Positions 33,980-42,371 of a DNA stretch of 58,557 nucleotides are shown piece by piece. Location of the stretch: the NCBI GenBank assembly GCA_902614395.1, contig CACMKW010000007.1, positions 1 to 58,557 on the forward strand. Reading direction: 5' to 3'. The notes beneath the pieces are model-generated. The model did no database searches and was not told the DNA's origin. It saw only the letters and a list, made by a program, of their open reading frames with translations. Origin of the DNA: an uncultured Alphaproteobacteria bacterium (GTDB lineage: Bacteria > Pseudomonadota > Alphaproteobacteria > HIMB59 > GCA-002718135). The translations under genes and the position numbers were made by a program. Numbering within the stretch: position 1 is the first letter of the stretch; each line of letters starts with the position of its first letter.

Positions 33980-35008
33980 TTAATTAATATCAACTGGTTT
34001 TGAACGTAAATATTTGACAGTTTCTCTTTCAGCTTTTTTGCATAATTTAGGAGGCAGCCCTTTTGAAATAAGTTTTAAATCTTGAATTACTAATTCACCC
34101 ATCTCTTTAAATGCGCTGTCTAATGCACCAGCTCTATGAGGAGAAAAAATAACATTTTTGAGTTTTCTTAATTTATGATTTTTAGGAAAAGGCTCTTGAG
34201 GAAAAACATCAATAGCAGCAAAAACATTTCTATTTTTTAAAAAATTAAAAAAATCATCAAAATTTATTATGGCCGCTCTACTCATTAAGACAAAGACTGA
34301 TCCATCTTTTATTAATTTAAGTTTAGAAGAATTAATCATAGATTCGTTAGAGGAAGTAATGGAAGCTAATACATAAATGATGTCAGCGTTTTTGAGTAAC
34401 AAATTTAAACTAGTAGGCTTAACATCAAATTTTTCGATTTCTTTATTGGGAATCCAAGGATCGTAGGCAATGATGTTATTAGAGAATGCTTTAAGTATAG
34501 GAGTAAGTGATTTAGCTAAATCTCCAAAACCAATCAGACCAAATGTTTTATTTTTTATTAAAAAATTATTCTGACTTATTGCACCGCCATATTTTTCTTT
34601 TTTTGAAATAAAGTCAGAGTGAGCAATATGAATACTTCTTGCTATTGATAAAGTGAGGCCCATTGCCATTTCCGCAACAGGTTGAGCAAACACAGGAGAT
34701 GTTGCTAAAACATGTATTCCTTTTCTAAAACAATAATCATAATCCATGTTGTCCATAAAATTGCTCTCTACATTAAATATTGCTTTAAGTTTTTTAGATT
34801 TAGAAATTAAAGATGAAGGTAAATTGGGTTGTCCAAAAATATAATCCGCTTTTGGTAAATTTTTTTCATAAAAATTATTTTTATTTTTATTTGGAGCAGT
34901 AATGAGTTTAAAATTTTTTTTTAAATATTTTAAATTTTCTTTAGAAAAAAGTAGGTCCATTGTTCTTGGATATGGATCTAATAAAATTATTGGTTTGTTG
35001 TGTTTCAT
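33980..35008 (-). CDS. D-isomer-specific 2-hydroxyacid dehydrogenase family protein
   Basis: NAD-dependent dehydrogenase of 342 residues. The Rossmann motif is GLIGFGDLAKSLTPIL. Catalytic residues of the family are visible: Arg in LMSRAAIINFDDF, Glu in DVFPQEPFP and His in FSPHRAGALDSAF. The N-terminus (IILLDPYPRTMDLLFSKENL) differs from ordinary phosphoglycerate dehydrogenases. It lies between iolD and the system C importer in the same direction, so it probably acts on a hydroxy or keto acid from the imported substrate. Confidence 0.85.
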   Translation of the reverse strand: MKHNKPIILLDPYPRTMDLLFSKENLKYLKKNFKLITAPNKNKNNFYEKNLPKADYIFGQPNLPSSLISKSKKLKAIFNVESNFMDNMDYDYCFRKGIHVLATSPVFAQPVAEMAMGLTLSIARSIHIAHSDFISKKEKYGGAISQNNFLIKNKTFGLIGFGDLAKSLTPILKAFSNNIIAYDPWIPNKEIEKFDVKPTSLNLLLKNADIIYVLASITSSNESMINSSKLKLIKDGSVFVLMSRAAIINFDDFFNFLKNRNVFAAIDVFPQEPFPKNHKLRKLKNVIFSPHRAGALDSAFKEMGELVIQDLKLISKGLPPKLCKKAERETVKYLRSKPVDIN

Positions 35009-35039
35009 ACGAATTTAATTATTAGGAAAGAATTTTTTT

Positions 35040-36884
35040 TTATACGCCTTTACGTTGTTTATTTTTTCCTTCTAAAAATTCATTAAGAGCTGATTTCTTA
35101 CCTTCAGTATTATCTACTTCAAGTGTTGGACTTTCCCAGAAAGCTGTCCCCTCTAACCATTCATACCCATCTGTTTTCATTGAAATTACATAGGTTTTGT
35201 CTGATGCTTTTGCTCTCTTAAAAGCTGCCTCTAATTCTGTAATAGATTTAACAGTTTCACCATTTGCTCCCATACTTTTTGCGTGAGCTTCAAAATCTAC
35301 GAACTGTAAATTTGTAGCTCTAGCAGCATTGAGATTACAAAGATATTCATTCCCGCCTTTTGCAAGTTGTAATCTATTAATCACCATGTGACCACCATTG
35401 TCACAAACAACTATGATTAATTTTTTATCATACAAAACAGAACTGTAGATATCGCTGTTTTGTAAGAGGTATGAGCCATCTCCTACAAATACAATTACAT
35501 CTTGATCAGGTTTTGCCATTTTAATTCCAAGTGCACCTGATATTTCATAACTCATACAACTAAATCCCCATTCGGTTTCAAAGGTATTTAGTTCTTTGGG
35601 TTTCCATATTTGCACCACTTCGCCTACTAATCCTCCCGCTGCAGTTACAACAATATCTGATGGATCTGAGTTTCTATAAACTGCACCTACTGCATGAGCA
35701 TAGGATGGAAGTTCTTGGTTTGTTGGTCCACTCTCTTTCGCAACATATTCATCCCATTTATTTCTTTCATCAATAGAACGCTGGTACCAATTATCTGGTG
35801 CTTTCCAATCTCCTAATGCTTTTGATAATTCTTGAAGTCCAATTTTTGCATCACTTACAACAGGAGTTGCACGATGTTTTGTAGTATCAAATCGTGAAGT
35901 ATTTATTGATACAAGTTGAAAATTTTCATTTTCAAAATTCGTCCAAGAACCAGTTGTAAAGTCTCCTAATTTTGTTCCTACTGCTAGTGCTAAATCTGTA
36001 TCAGTAGCAAGGTTATTAGATGAGCCTTCTCCTAAACATCCAATTGCACTTATATAATAGGGATCATCTTTATTCATACATCCAATACCCATTACAGTTG
36101 CAGTTACGGGAATATTGTGTTTTTTTGCAAAAGCAGAAATTTCCTCTTCTGCTTCTGAATATAAAACACCTCCTCCAGAGATAATAATAGGTTGTTTTGA
36201 TTTTTTTAATTTATCAGCTGCTTTTTGTATTTGATTTGGATCAGGGTAAATTCTTCTTATTTGATGAATTGTTTCTTCAAAAAAAATTTCTGGATAATCA
36301 AAAGCTTCTCCTTGAACATCTTGTGACATAGAAATTACTGCAGGACCACAATCTGCAGGATCAAGCATCACATTAATTGCTTGAGGTAAAGAAGTTAAAA
36401 TTTGTTCAGGTCTTGTTATTCTATCAAAATATCTCGATACAGATTTAAATGAATCATTTTGAGTTTCTGATGGAGAATTAAAATGTTCAACTTGTTGTAA
36501 AACTGGGTCTGGAAAGCGACTAGAAAATGTATCTCCTGGAAGTAAAAGAATAGGCAATCTATTGCTTAAAGCAACAGCAGCAGCAGTGATCATATTTGTA
36601 GAACCAGGTCCTACTGATGAAGTTGCAATAAAAATTTGCTTTCTTCGCATTGCTCTTGCATAAGCAATACCAGTTAATGCCATATTCTGTTCATGATGGC
36701 CTCTATAACCTGGTAACTCATCTTGAAATTCTTCCATTGCCTGACCTATACAAGCTACATTTCCATGTCCATAAATGCCAAAGGCGCCAGGAAATAATGG
36801 TAGTTTTTTACCATTTATTAAAATTTTTTGTGCAGTTAAATACTTAATCAAAGCATGAGAACATGACATTTTAATTGTTTTCAT
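35040..36884 (-). CDS. iolD: 3D-(3,5/4)-trihydroxycyclohexane-1,2-dione acylhydrolase (IolD)
   Basis: Thiamine-diphosphate enzyme of myo-inositol catabolism that opens the trihydroxycyclohexanedione ring to 5-deoxy-glucuronate. The protein (614 residues from the ATG at 36884) shows the IolD-specific PLFPGAFGIYGHGNVACIGQ, the TPP-activating Glu in YRGHHEQNMALTGIAYA, SSVGPGSTNMITAAAVAL, PILLLPGDTFSSRFPDPVLQQ and the TPP/Mg motif VFVGDGSYLLQNSD. This string is diagnostic against acetolactate synthases. It is the first gene of the system C operon. IolE, IolB, IolC and IolJ are not in the window. Confidence 0.9.
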   Translation of the reverse strand: MKTIKMSCSHALIKYLTAQKILINGKKLPLFPGAFGIYGHGNVACIGQAMEEFQDELPGYRGHHEQNMALTGIAYARAMRRKQIFIATSSVGPGSTNMITAAAVALSNRLPILLLPGDTFSSRFPDPVLQQVEHFNSPSETQNDSFKSVSRYFDRITRPEQILTSLPQAINVMLDPADCGPAVISMSQDVQGEAFDYPEIFFEETIHQIRRIYPDPNQIQKAADKLKKSKQPIIISGGGVLYSEAEEEISAFAKKHNIPVTATVMGIGCMNKDDPYYISAIGCLGEGSSNNLATDTDLALAVGTKLGDFTTGSWTNFENENFQLVSINTSRFDTTKHRATPVVSDAKIGLQELSKALGDWKAPDNWYQRSIDERNKWDEYVAKESGPTNQELPSYAHAVGAVYRNSDPSDIVVTAAGGLVGEVVQIWKPKELNTFETEWGFSCMSYEISGALGIKMAKPDQDVIVFVGDGSYLLQNSDIYSSVLYDKKLIIVVCDNGGHMVINRLQLAKGGNEYLCNLNAARATNLQFVDFEAHAKSMGANGETVKSITELEAAFKRAKASDKTYVISMKTDGYEWLEGTAFWESPTLEVDNTEGKKSALNEFLEGKNKQRKGV

Positions 36885-36985
36885 TCTTTCCCCCAAAGAA
36901 ACTTAAATGATAATATACTAATATAAGAAACATTTTTTTTAAATAGCTAACATTTATTTTTAATGAATATTACTTTATAGATTTC

Positions 36986-37948
36986 ATGATGAAAATAGGT
37001 ATTGTCGGTGAAGTACATGAAGATGGCTTAAAAATTTTACATAATGAAAACTTTGATATTATTCAAGTTAAAGAATTTTCAAAAAATAATTTAATTCATA
37101 GCCTCTCAGACGTTGATGCAATAATTTTAAGAACGTCAAATCTTGATAGTGAAATTTTATCTTCATGCCCAAAATTAAAAATTGTCTCGAGGCATGGTGT
37201 TGGTTATGATAATGTTGATCAAAAATATCTACAAAGAAATAATATTGCACTATCAATTACAAGCACATCAAATGCTGCAAGTGTTGCTGAACACGTAATT
37301 ACAATGTTTCTTGTGCTATCAAAAAATATTTTTGAATCTAACAAAATAGTTAAAAGTGGAAATTATAAACTTAAATCACAATTGCCAAATTTTTTTGAAC
37401 TTTATAAAAAAAATATATTTATCTTAGGTTTTGGTAGAATTGGTAAAGCTCTAGCTAAAAGATGTTTAGGATTTGAAGCAAAAATAAGTGTTTATGATCC
37501 TTTCGTTTCAAAATCTGATATTGAAAATTATGGTTGCACTTCAGTTAATAAAGAAGAAGGGTTTAGAAATGCTGATTACATAAGTATACATATGCCTCTT
37601 AACAAAGAGACAAAAAATTTGATTTCGTATGATGAATTTAAAATTTTTAAAAAAAATCTTATTTTAGTTAATACAGCTAGAGGGGGAATAATTAATGAAG
37701 ATGCACTGTATGAAGCACTTTCAAGTAAAAGAATATTTGGAGCTGGATTAGATGTGTATGAAGTTGAACCTCCTCCTTCGGACTTAGATTTATTTAAATT
37801 AGATAATATTATATTATCACCTCATAATGCTGCTCTTACTCTAGAGTGTCGTAAAAGAATGGGTATTGAGTGCTGTGAAAATGTTTATCATTTTTTAAAA
37901 GATAAAGAAAAATTAAATCCAAATAATATTATAGACTTAAGTAAATAA
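36986..37948 (+). CDS. Hydroxyacid dehydrogenase (phosphoglycerate-dehydrogenase-like)
   Basis: NAD-dependent D-2-hydroxyacid dehydrogenase of 320 residues. Features: SRHGVGYDNVDQ, the Rossmann motif ILGFGRIGKALAKRC, catalytic Arg in NTARGGIINEDAL, Glu in DVYEVEPPP and His in LSPHNAALTLECR. No ACT domain is present, so it is not a regulated SerA. It is divergent from iolD across a 101-base spacer that should hold both promoters. Two ATG codons in a row (36986 and 36989) make the exact start uncertain by one residue. Likely acts in sugar-acid metabolism. Confidence 0.85.
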   Translation: MMKIGIVGEVHEDGLKILHNENFDIIQVKEFSKNNLIHSLSDVDAIILRTSNLDSEILSSCPKLKIVSRHGVGYDNVDQKYLQRNNIALSITSTSNAASVAEHVITMFLVLSKNIFESNKIVKSGNYKLKSQLPNFFELYKKNIFILGFGRIGKALAKRCLGFEAKISVYDPFVSKSDIENYGCTSVNKEEGFRNADYISIHMPLNKETKNLISYDEFKIFKKNLILVNTARGGIINEDALYEALSSKRIFGAGLDVYEVEPPPSDLDLFKLDNIILSPHNAALTLECRKRMGIECCENVYHFLKDKEKLNPNNIIDLSK

Positions 37949-37949
37949 A

Positions 37950-38270
37950 TTATAAGTTTAGAAAGATACTACTTTCCTCTTCAGAAATATCGTAAATTTT
38001 TAATCCATTTAACTCGGGATTACTTATGCAATCTCCTGAAACGATACTATATGTTGTTCCACAACTTGCGCACTCAAGCTCCTCATCTTCTATCTCAGCT
38101 TCACTCAACAAAGCCTTCTCATCACAATTACAATTTCCTTGTGTGCAATAAAAACCCGACTCTAGTTTGTAAATGGCATAATTATTATCTTCATACTCAA
38201 AGTTTTCGACAGTACTCATTTCAATATCATCAATATCTCCAACTAGAATAGGTTCAATATCTTCATTCAT
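37950..38270 (-). CDS. Rieske-fold-like small protein with four-cysteine ligand set
   Basis: Small acidic soluble protein (106 residues) that aligns by eye with Rieske-type ferredoxins of the MocE/BphF kind. The segment CTQGNCNCDEKALLSEA then ELECASCGTTYSIVSGDC mirrors their CTHxxxxL...ECPxHxxxFD..TG pattern. The ligands would be C47, C49, C67 and C70, giving C-x-C-x17-C-x-x-C. Canonical Rieske spacing is C-x-H-x(15-17)-C-x-x-H, so both histidines are cysteine. Two more cysteines (C42, C81) are nearby. The protein could bind a plant-ferredoxin-like all-Cys 2Fe-2S cluster, iron or zinc. It stands alone between the lactate-oxidase operon and a convergent dehydrogenase gene (1 base apart). Confidence 0.7.
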   Translation of the reverse strand: MNEDIEPILVGDIDDIEMSTVENFEYEDNNYAIYKLESGFYCTQGNCNCDEKALLSEAEIEDEELECASCGTTYSIVSGDCISNPELNGLKIYDISEEESSIFLNL

Positions 38271-38304
38271 AATAAAATTTTTAGAATAAAATTAGATGAG
38301 AATA

Positions 38305-38325
38305 AATATTTTTTTTTAAAATATT
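38305..38325. repeat. AT-only inverted repeat after the fuconate operon
   Basis: AATATTTT / AAAATATT with a T5 loop lies 6 bases after the stop of the alpha-hydroxy-acid oxidase gene. It has no GC pair. It may weakly terminate the long fuconate operon before the Rieske-like gene, or may be a chance feature of AT-rich spacer DNA. Confidence 0.25.
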
Positions 38326-38331
38326 GTGAAT

Positions 38332-39486
38332 TTATCTGAATTTAAGATTTTTTCTAGTTAACTCTTTTACGTTAGAAACTCCCATTAATTTCATATCTCG
38401 TTCAATTTCATTACGTAAATTAGATAAACTTTTTTCAACCCCTTTTTGACCTCCAGCAGCTAAAGCATAGAGATACATTCTCCCACCAGAGCAAGCTTTT
38501 GCACCCAAAGATAATGCTTTTAAAACATGTGTTCCTCTTCTTATGCCTCCTTCACAAATTACATCTATTTTGTCTCCAACAGCATCCACAATTTCAGCTA
38601 ATTGATCAAAAGGTGATCTTGATCCATCTAACTGTCGTCCTCCATGATTTGAAACCATTATAGCTGAAGCTCCAACATCAACTGCTTTTTTTGCATCTTC
38701 CACTGACATAACTCCTTTAATTGCAAATTGGCGGCCCCACTCTTTATTAATATTTTCAACATCTTTCCAACTCATTGAATTATCAAGCATCTTTGTGAAA
38801 TAATCACCAATTGTAGTCATTACGGTTGTACCTTCATTAATATGATCTTTTAAATTACTTAATTCCCATTTTGGTTTTGTAAAATAATCTACTGCCCATT
38901 TTGGATGCAGCATAAAACTTAAAACACTATTAAGTTTTAGTTTCATTGGAATAGTAAAACCTGTATACAAATCTCTTTCACGATTTCCACCAACAGCAGT
39001 ATCAACTGTAACCGCCATTGCTTCAAAATTAGATTCTTTGCACCTTTCTATAAGAGCTTTGTTTAGTCCTTTGTCTTTATGAACATAAAGCTGAAATAGT
39101 TTTGGTGTTTTAACTAAATTAGATATCTCTTCTATACTTGCAGTGCCTAGCGAAGAAATTCCAAACATGGTTCCAAATTTTTCAGCAGCTTTTGCTACTC
39201 CAATTTCACCTTCATGATGAAATAACCTCTGAAGAGCGGTTGGAGCGCAATACAATGGCATGTCTAATTTCTGTCCCATCACAGTCGTTGACATATCTAC
39301 TTTATCAACGCCACTTAAAACATTTGGAATTAAATCACATTCTTCATATGCATCTGTATTTCTTTTATAAGTTATTTCATCATCAGCGGCACCATCAATA
39401 TAATGAAAGATTGGACTTGGAAGCCTTTTTTTTGCTAAAGTTCTAAAGTCTTTTACATTATGACAGTTATTGATACTTCCAAACAT
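38332..39486 (-). CDS. FMN-dependent alpha-hydroxy-acid oxidase / L-lactate dehydrogenase (LldD-like)
   Basis: Flavoenzyme that oxidises an L-2-hydroxyacid, probably L-lactate to pyruvate. The protein (384 residues) has PIFHYIDGAADDEITYKRN, FMN-binding CAPTALQRLFHHEGE and SSLGTASIEEI, the active-site VSNHGGRQLDGSRSPFDQL (His and Arg) and the phosphate loop CEGGIRRGTHVLKAL. It closes the operon encoding fuconate dehydratase, an SDR and an FAH hydrolase. L-lactate is the known product of that route, so lactate oxidation is the natural last step. Other hydroxyacids (glycolate, mandelate) are possible for the family. Confidence 0.88.
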   Translation of the reverse strand: MFGSINNCHNVKDFRTLAKKRLPSPIFHYIDGAADDEITYKRNTDAYEECDLIPNVLSGVDKVDMSTTVMGQKLDMPLYCAPTALQRLFHHEGEIGVAKAAEKFGTMFGISSLGTASIEEISNLVKTPKLFQLYVHKDKGLNKALIERCKESNFEAMAVTVDTAVGGNRERDLYTGFTIPMKLKLNSVLSFMLHPKWAVDYFTKPKWELSNLKDHINEGTTVMTTIGDYFTKMLDNSMSWKDVENINKEWGRQFAIKGVMSVEDAKKAVDVGASAIMVSNHGGRQLDGSRSPFDQLAEIVDAVGDKIDVICEGGIRRGTHVLKALSLGAKACSGGRMYLYALAAGGQKGVEKSLSNLRNEIERDMKLMGVSNVKELTRKNLKFR

Positions 39487-40334
39487 TAAGCTTGAATTGT
39501 TTTTTGTGTTTGTTCTCCTAAGCCTTCAATTCCTAATTTCATTACATCACCAGCTTTTAAAAAAACTTGAGGGTTCATTCCCATACCTACACCTGGAGGT
39601 GTTCCAGTAGAAATAATATCTCCTGGCTGTAATGACATAAATTGACTTAAATAACTAATGAGAAAGTTTACACCGTAAACCATCGTACTTGTAGATCCAT
39701 CTTGCATTTTCTTACCATTAACTTCGAGCCACATTTTAAGATTTTGAGGATCAGTGATTTCATCTGTTGTAACTAAATAAGGTCCTATTGGTCCAAAAGT
39801 ATCACATGATTTACCTTTCATCCATTGACCTGAATGTTCAATCTGAAATTCTCTTTCACTTAAATCATTAATAACACAGTACCCAGCAATATGAGATTGT
39901 GATTCACTTTCAGAAATATACTTTGCTTCTTTTCCAATGATAACACCTAATTCAACTTCCCAGTCAGATTTAACTGATTTTTTGGGGATCTCCACATCAT
40001 CATTTGGTCCAATTACTGAACTTGTCGCTTTTGCAAAAATAATGGGTTCAGGAGGTACTTTTTGTCCTGTTTCTTCTGCATGATCAGAATAATTAAGACC
40101 TATACAAATAATTTTACCAATACTTTCTTTACAAACACATGGTGCAATACCGTCATGACTTTCAACAATAGGTAATGAACTTAAATCAACTTGTTTTACT
40201 TCATTCAGCTTTTCAATAGTTACATTCTTATTATCCCAATCTTTTACCAAAGAAGAAGCATCACGTATGTTCTCTTCTGAGTCCAAAATTCCTGGCTTAA
40301 CATCTTTACCAATTCTATATCTTAAAGTTTTCAT
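39486..40334 (-). CDS. Fumarylacetoacetate hydrolase family protein (probable 2,4-diketo-3-deoxy-L-fuconate hydrolase)
   Basis: Metal-dependent C-C bond hydrolase of 282 residues. The FAH-family catalytic part shows GLNYSDHAEETG, PIIFAKATSSVIGPND, the metal-binding DWEVELGVIIG (Glu-x-Glu), CVINDLSERE, KGKSCDTFGPIGPYLVT and STGTPPGVGMG. Start taken at the ATG at 40334, which shares a base with the upstream stop (TAATG). A start four codons earlier would overlap more. Together with fuconate dehydratase and an SDR in one operon, the best role is cleavage of 2,4-diketo-3-deoxy-L-fuconate to pyruvate and L-lactate. Confidence 0.87.
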   Translation of the reverse strand: MKTLRYRIGKDVKPGILDSEENIRDASSLVKDWDNKNVTIEKLNEVKQVDLSSLPIVESHDGIAPCVCKESIGKIICIGLNYSDHAEETGQKVPPEPIIFAKATSSVIGPNDDVEIPKKSVKSDWEVELGVIIGKEAKYISESESQSHIAGYCVINDLSEREFQIEHSGQWMKGKSCDTFGPIGPYLVTTDEITDPQNLKMWLEVNGKKMQDGSTSTMVYGVNFLISYLSQFMSLQPGDIISTGTPPGVGMGMNPQVFLKAGDVMKLGIEGLGEQTQKTIQA

Positions 40335-41071
40335 TATAAAGTCCACCCTCCATCAATTAAATTTAGTGTTCCTGTTACAAAATCTGATTCATCGCTTGCT
40401 AAATAAGTTGCAAGTGAGGCAATTTCTTCTGGCTGAGCCAATCTTCCCATAGCTTGTCTAGCAATAAAATCCTTTCGAGCTTGTTTTGGATCATCAGCCA
40501 TATTCACCCTACTTTCCCAAGATGGTGTTTCTACTGTTCCAGGAAGTATTGCATTACAACGAATTCCTTTTTTGACATAATCTGCTGCTAGAGCTTTTAC
40601 AAAACCATTTATTGCAGCTTTTGTTGTTCCATAAATAAATCTATTAGGAGCTCCTTTTACATTTGAAGCTGCAGAAGATACAATTATTATATTTCCTTTT
40701 CCATTATCCAACATTTTAGGTAGTAAATTATAACTCATTAGATAGGCTGAATATACATTTACATTAACTGATCGATGAAATTCTACATCATCACATTCCA
40801 ATAATGTTCCATGATGAACAAAACCTACAGCGTGAAAGAGAACATCAACATAATCAATAGTTGAACAAAATTCCTCAACAGCATTTTTATTTGTTGAATC
40901 TAATTTTTGAGTTTTTATTAAAGTATTTTCTTTATTTAATTCTTTAAGTTTATCTTCATTAATATCAGTTGCAGTGACATGCGCGCCTTCATTAGCAAAT
41001 CTTAATGCTGTTGACTTTCCTATTCCTTGTGCTGCAGCAGTTACAATTATTTTTTTATCTTTTAGTCTCAT
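40334..41071 (-). CDS. SDR oxidoreductase (probable 2-keto-3-deoxy-L-fuconate dehydrogenase)
   Basis: Classical short-chain dehydrogenase of 245 residues: cofactor motif TAAAQGIGKSTALRF, NxxS region IIIVSSAASN, active site YGTTKAAINGFVKALAADY, and GVFVEN-like C-terminal SDFVTGTLNLIDGGWTL. An Asp at the end of the second strand (TATDIN) favours NAD. It overlaps the fuconate dehydratase gene by 4 bases (ATGA), so the 2-keto-3-deoxy-fuconate dehydrogenase step of the L-fucose pathway is the natural assignment. Confidence 0.88.
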   Translation of the reverse strand: MRLKDKKIIVTAAAQGIGKSTALRFANEGAHVTATDINEDKLKELNKENTLIKTQKLDSTNKNAVEEFCSTIDYVDVLFHAVGFVHHGTLLECDDVEFHRSVNVNVYSAYLMSYNLLPKMLDNGKGNIIIVSSAASNVKGAPNRFIYGTTKAAINGFVKALAADYVKKGIRCNAILPGTVETPSWESRVNMADDPKQARKDFIARQAMGRLAQPEEIASLATYLASDESDFVTGTLNLIDGGWTL

Positions 41072-42369
41072 ATATTATTCTTCCAATACTCGCCGTTAGG
41101 AAAAGAAAACTCATTAACAGACTTTTCTTTCATTTCAATAGAATATCCATGATCAAGTGGAGGCATATAATTTCCATTTTCAATTTTACATGGGTATATG
41201 AAGTGTTCATGTAAACTATCTTGATATTCTACTACTTTATCATTTTTAGAACCATTAATTAAAATATAATCAATCATACATAAATGTTGGACATACTCAC
41301 AAAGACCAACACCACCTGCATGAGGAAAAACTGGAACATTAAATTTATGTGCCATAAACAACACAGTTATTATTTCATTGATACTTCCCAATCTGCAACT
41401 ATCAATTTGACAAATGTTCATTGCACCAGATTCGAGAAATTGTTTAAACATGATACGACCCCCACAAGCTTCTCCAGTTGCAAGTCTTACATTTCCAACT
41501 TCTTTTTTTATTTTGGCAAAACCCATTATATCATCTGGACTTGTAGGTTCTTCTACAAAAAATAAATTAAATTTTTTATATGCATTAATATGTTTAATCG
41601 ATTGTTCTACGTTCCATTGTTGGTTTGCATCAACCATAATAAAGCAATCATCACCGATTGTTTTTCTAATTAACTCAAGTCTTTTTACATCTGCATCTAG
41701 ATCTAAACCTACCTTGACTTTAAAATGCTTCCAACCTTTCGCCATATATTGTTTGCATAGTTGAATTATTTTTTCATCTGAATAGCCAAGCCATCCTGCA
41801 GCAGTTGTGTAAGATGGATATCCTTCTTGCAATACTATATCGATACGTTTTTGTTTATCATTTTGATTGTTTGACAAAATCGCTAACGCTTCCTCTGGAG
41901 TTAAAACATCTTCAATATATTTAAATGTTAACCAACTAACTATTTTTTCAGGCTCACTTTCTACAACAAACTGCCACAAAGGTTTTTTGTGCTTCTTAGC
42001 AATTAAATCCCATAAACAATTAAAGATTGCTGATACAGCCATATGAACAACTCCTTTTTCAGGTCCTAACCAACGTAGTTGACTATGATCAACACACTTG
42101 AACCAGAGCTTACCAATATTATTTTCTAAATCGTTTAAGTCCATATTTTCAAAAATTGGAAAAAAATGTTTTATACATTCAGCAACAATGTCATTTCCTT
42201 TACCAATCGTGAAGGCAATACCGTATCCTTTTAATGCTGATTGATCAGTATAAGCCGTCACATACGTTGCTGAATAATCAGGATCTGTATGAATGGCATC
42301 AGATCCAGTTAAATCTTTTGAAGTTGGAAATCTGACATCTTGAACACTAAATTTAGTAATCTTTGTCAT
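41068..42369 (-). CDS. fucD: L-fuconate dehydratase (enolase superfamily)
   Basis: Removes water from L-fuconate to give 2-keto-3-deoxy-L-fuconate. Enolase-superfamily residues: Lys pair in HFKVKVGLD, metal ligands Asp in VDANQQWNV, Glu in VEEPTSPDD and Glu in ATGEACGGR, and the His in FPHAGGVGLCEYVQHL. The HAGGVGLCEYVQHL string and the N-terminal SVQDVRFPTSKDLTGSDAIHTDPDYS framework (read in parts) are strongly typical of FucD. Length 433 matches. It sits in the middle of an operon with SDR, FAH hydrolase and lactate oxidase genes that complete the route. Confidence 0.92.
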   Translation of the reverse strand: MTKITKFSVQDVRFPTSKDLTGSDAIHTDPDYSATYVTAYTDQSALKGYGIAFTIGKGNDIVAECIKHFFPIFENMDLNDLENNIGKLWFKCVDHSQLRWLGPEKGVVHMAVSAIFNCLWDLIAKKHKKPLWQFVVESEPEKIVSWLTFKYIEDVLTPEEALAILSNNQNDKQKRIDIVLQEGYPSYTTAAGWLGYSDEKIIQLCKQYMAKGWKHFKVKVGLDLDADVKRLELIRKTIGDDCFIMVDANQQWNVEQSIKHINAYKKFNLFFVEEPTSPDDIMGFAKIKKEVGNVRLATGEACGGRIMFKQFLESGAMNICQIDSCRLGSINEIITVLFMAHKFNVPVFPHAGGVGLCEYVQHLCMIDYILINGSKNDKVVEYQDSLHEHFIYPCKIENGNYMPPLDHGYSIEMKEKSVNEFSFPNGEYWKNNI

Positions 42370-42371
42370 TT

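Noticed and set aside
41284-41764. Overlapping forward frames opposite fucD
   Set aside because: Both run antisense to a diagnostic FucD sequence and resemble no known protein.
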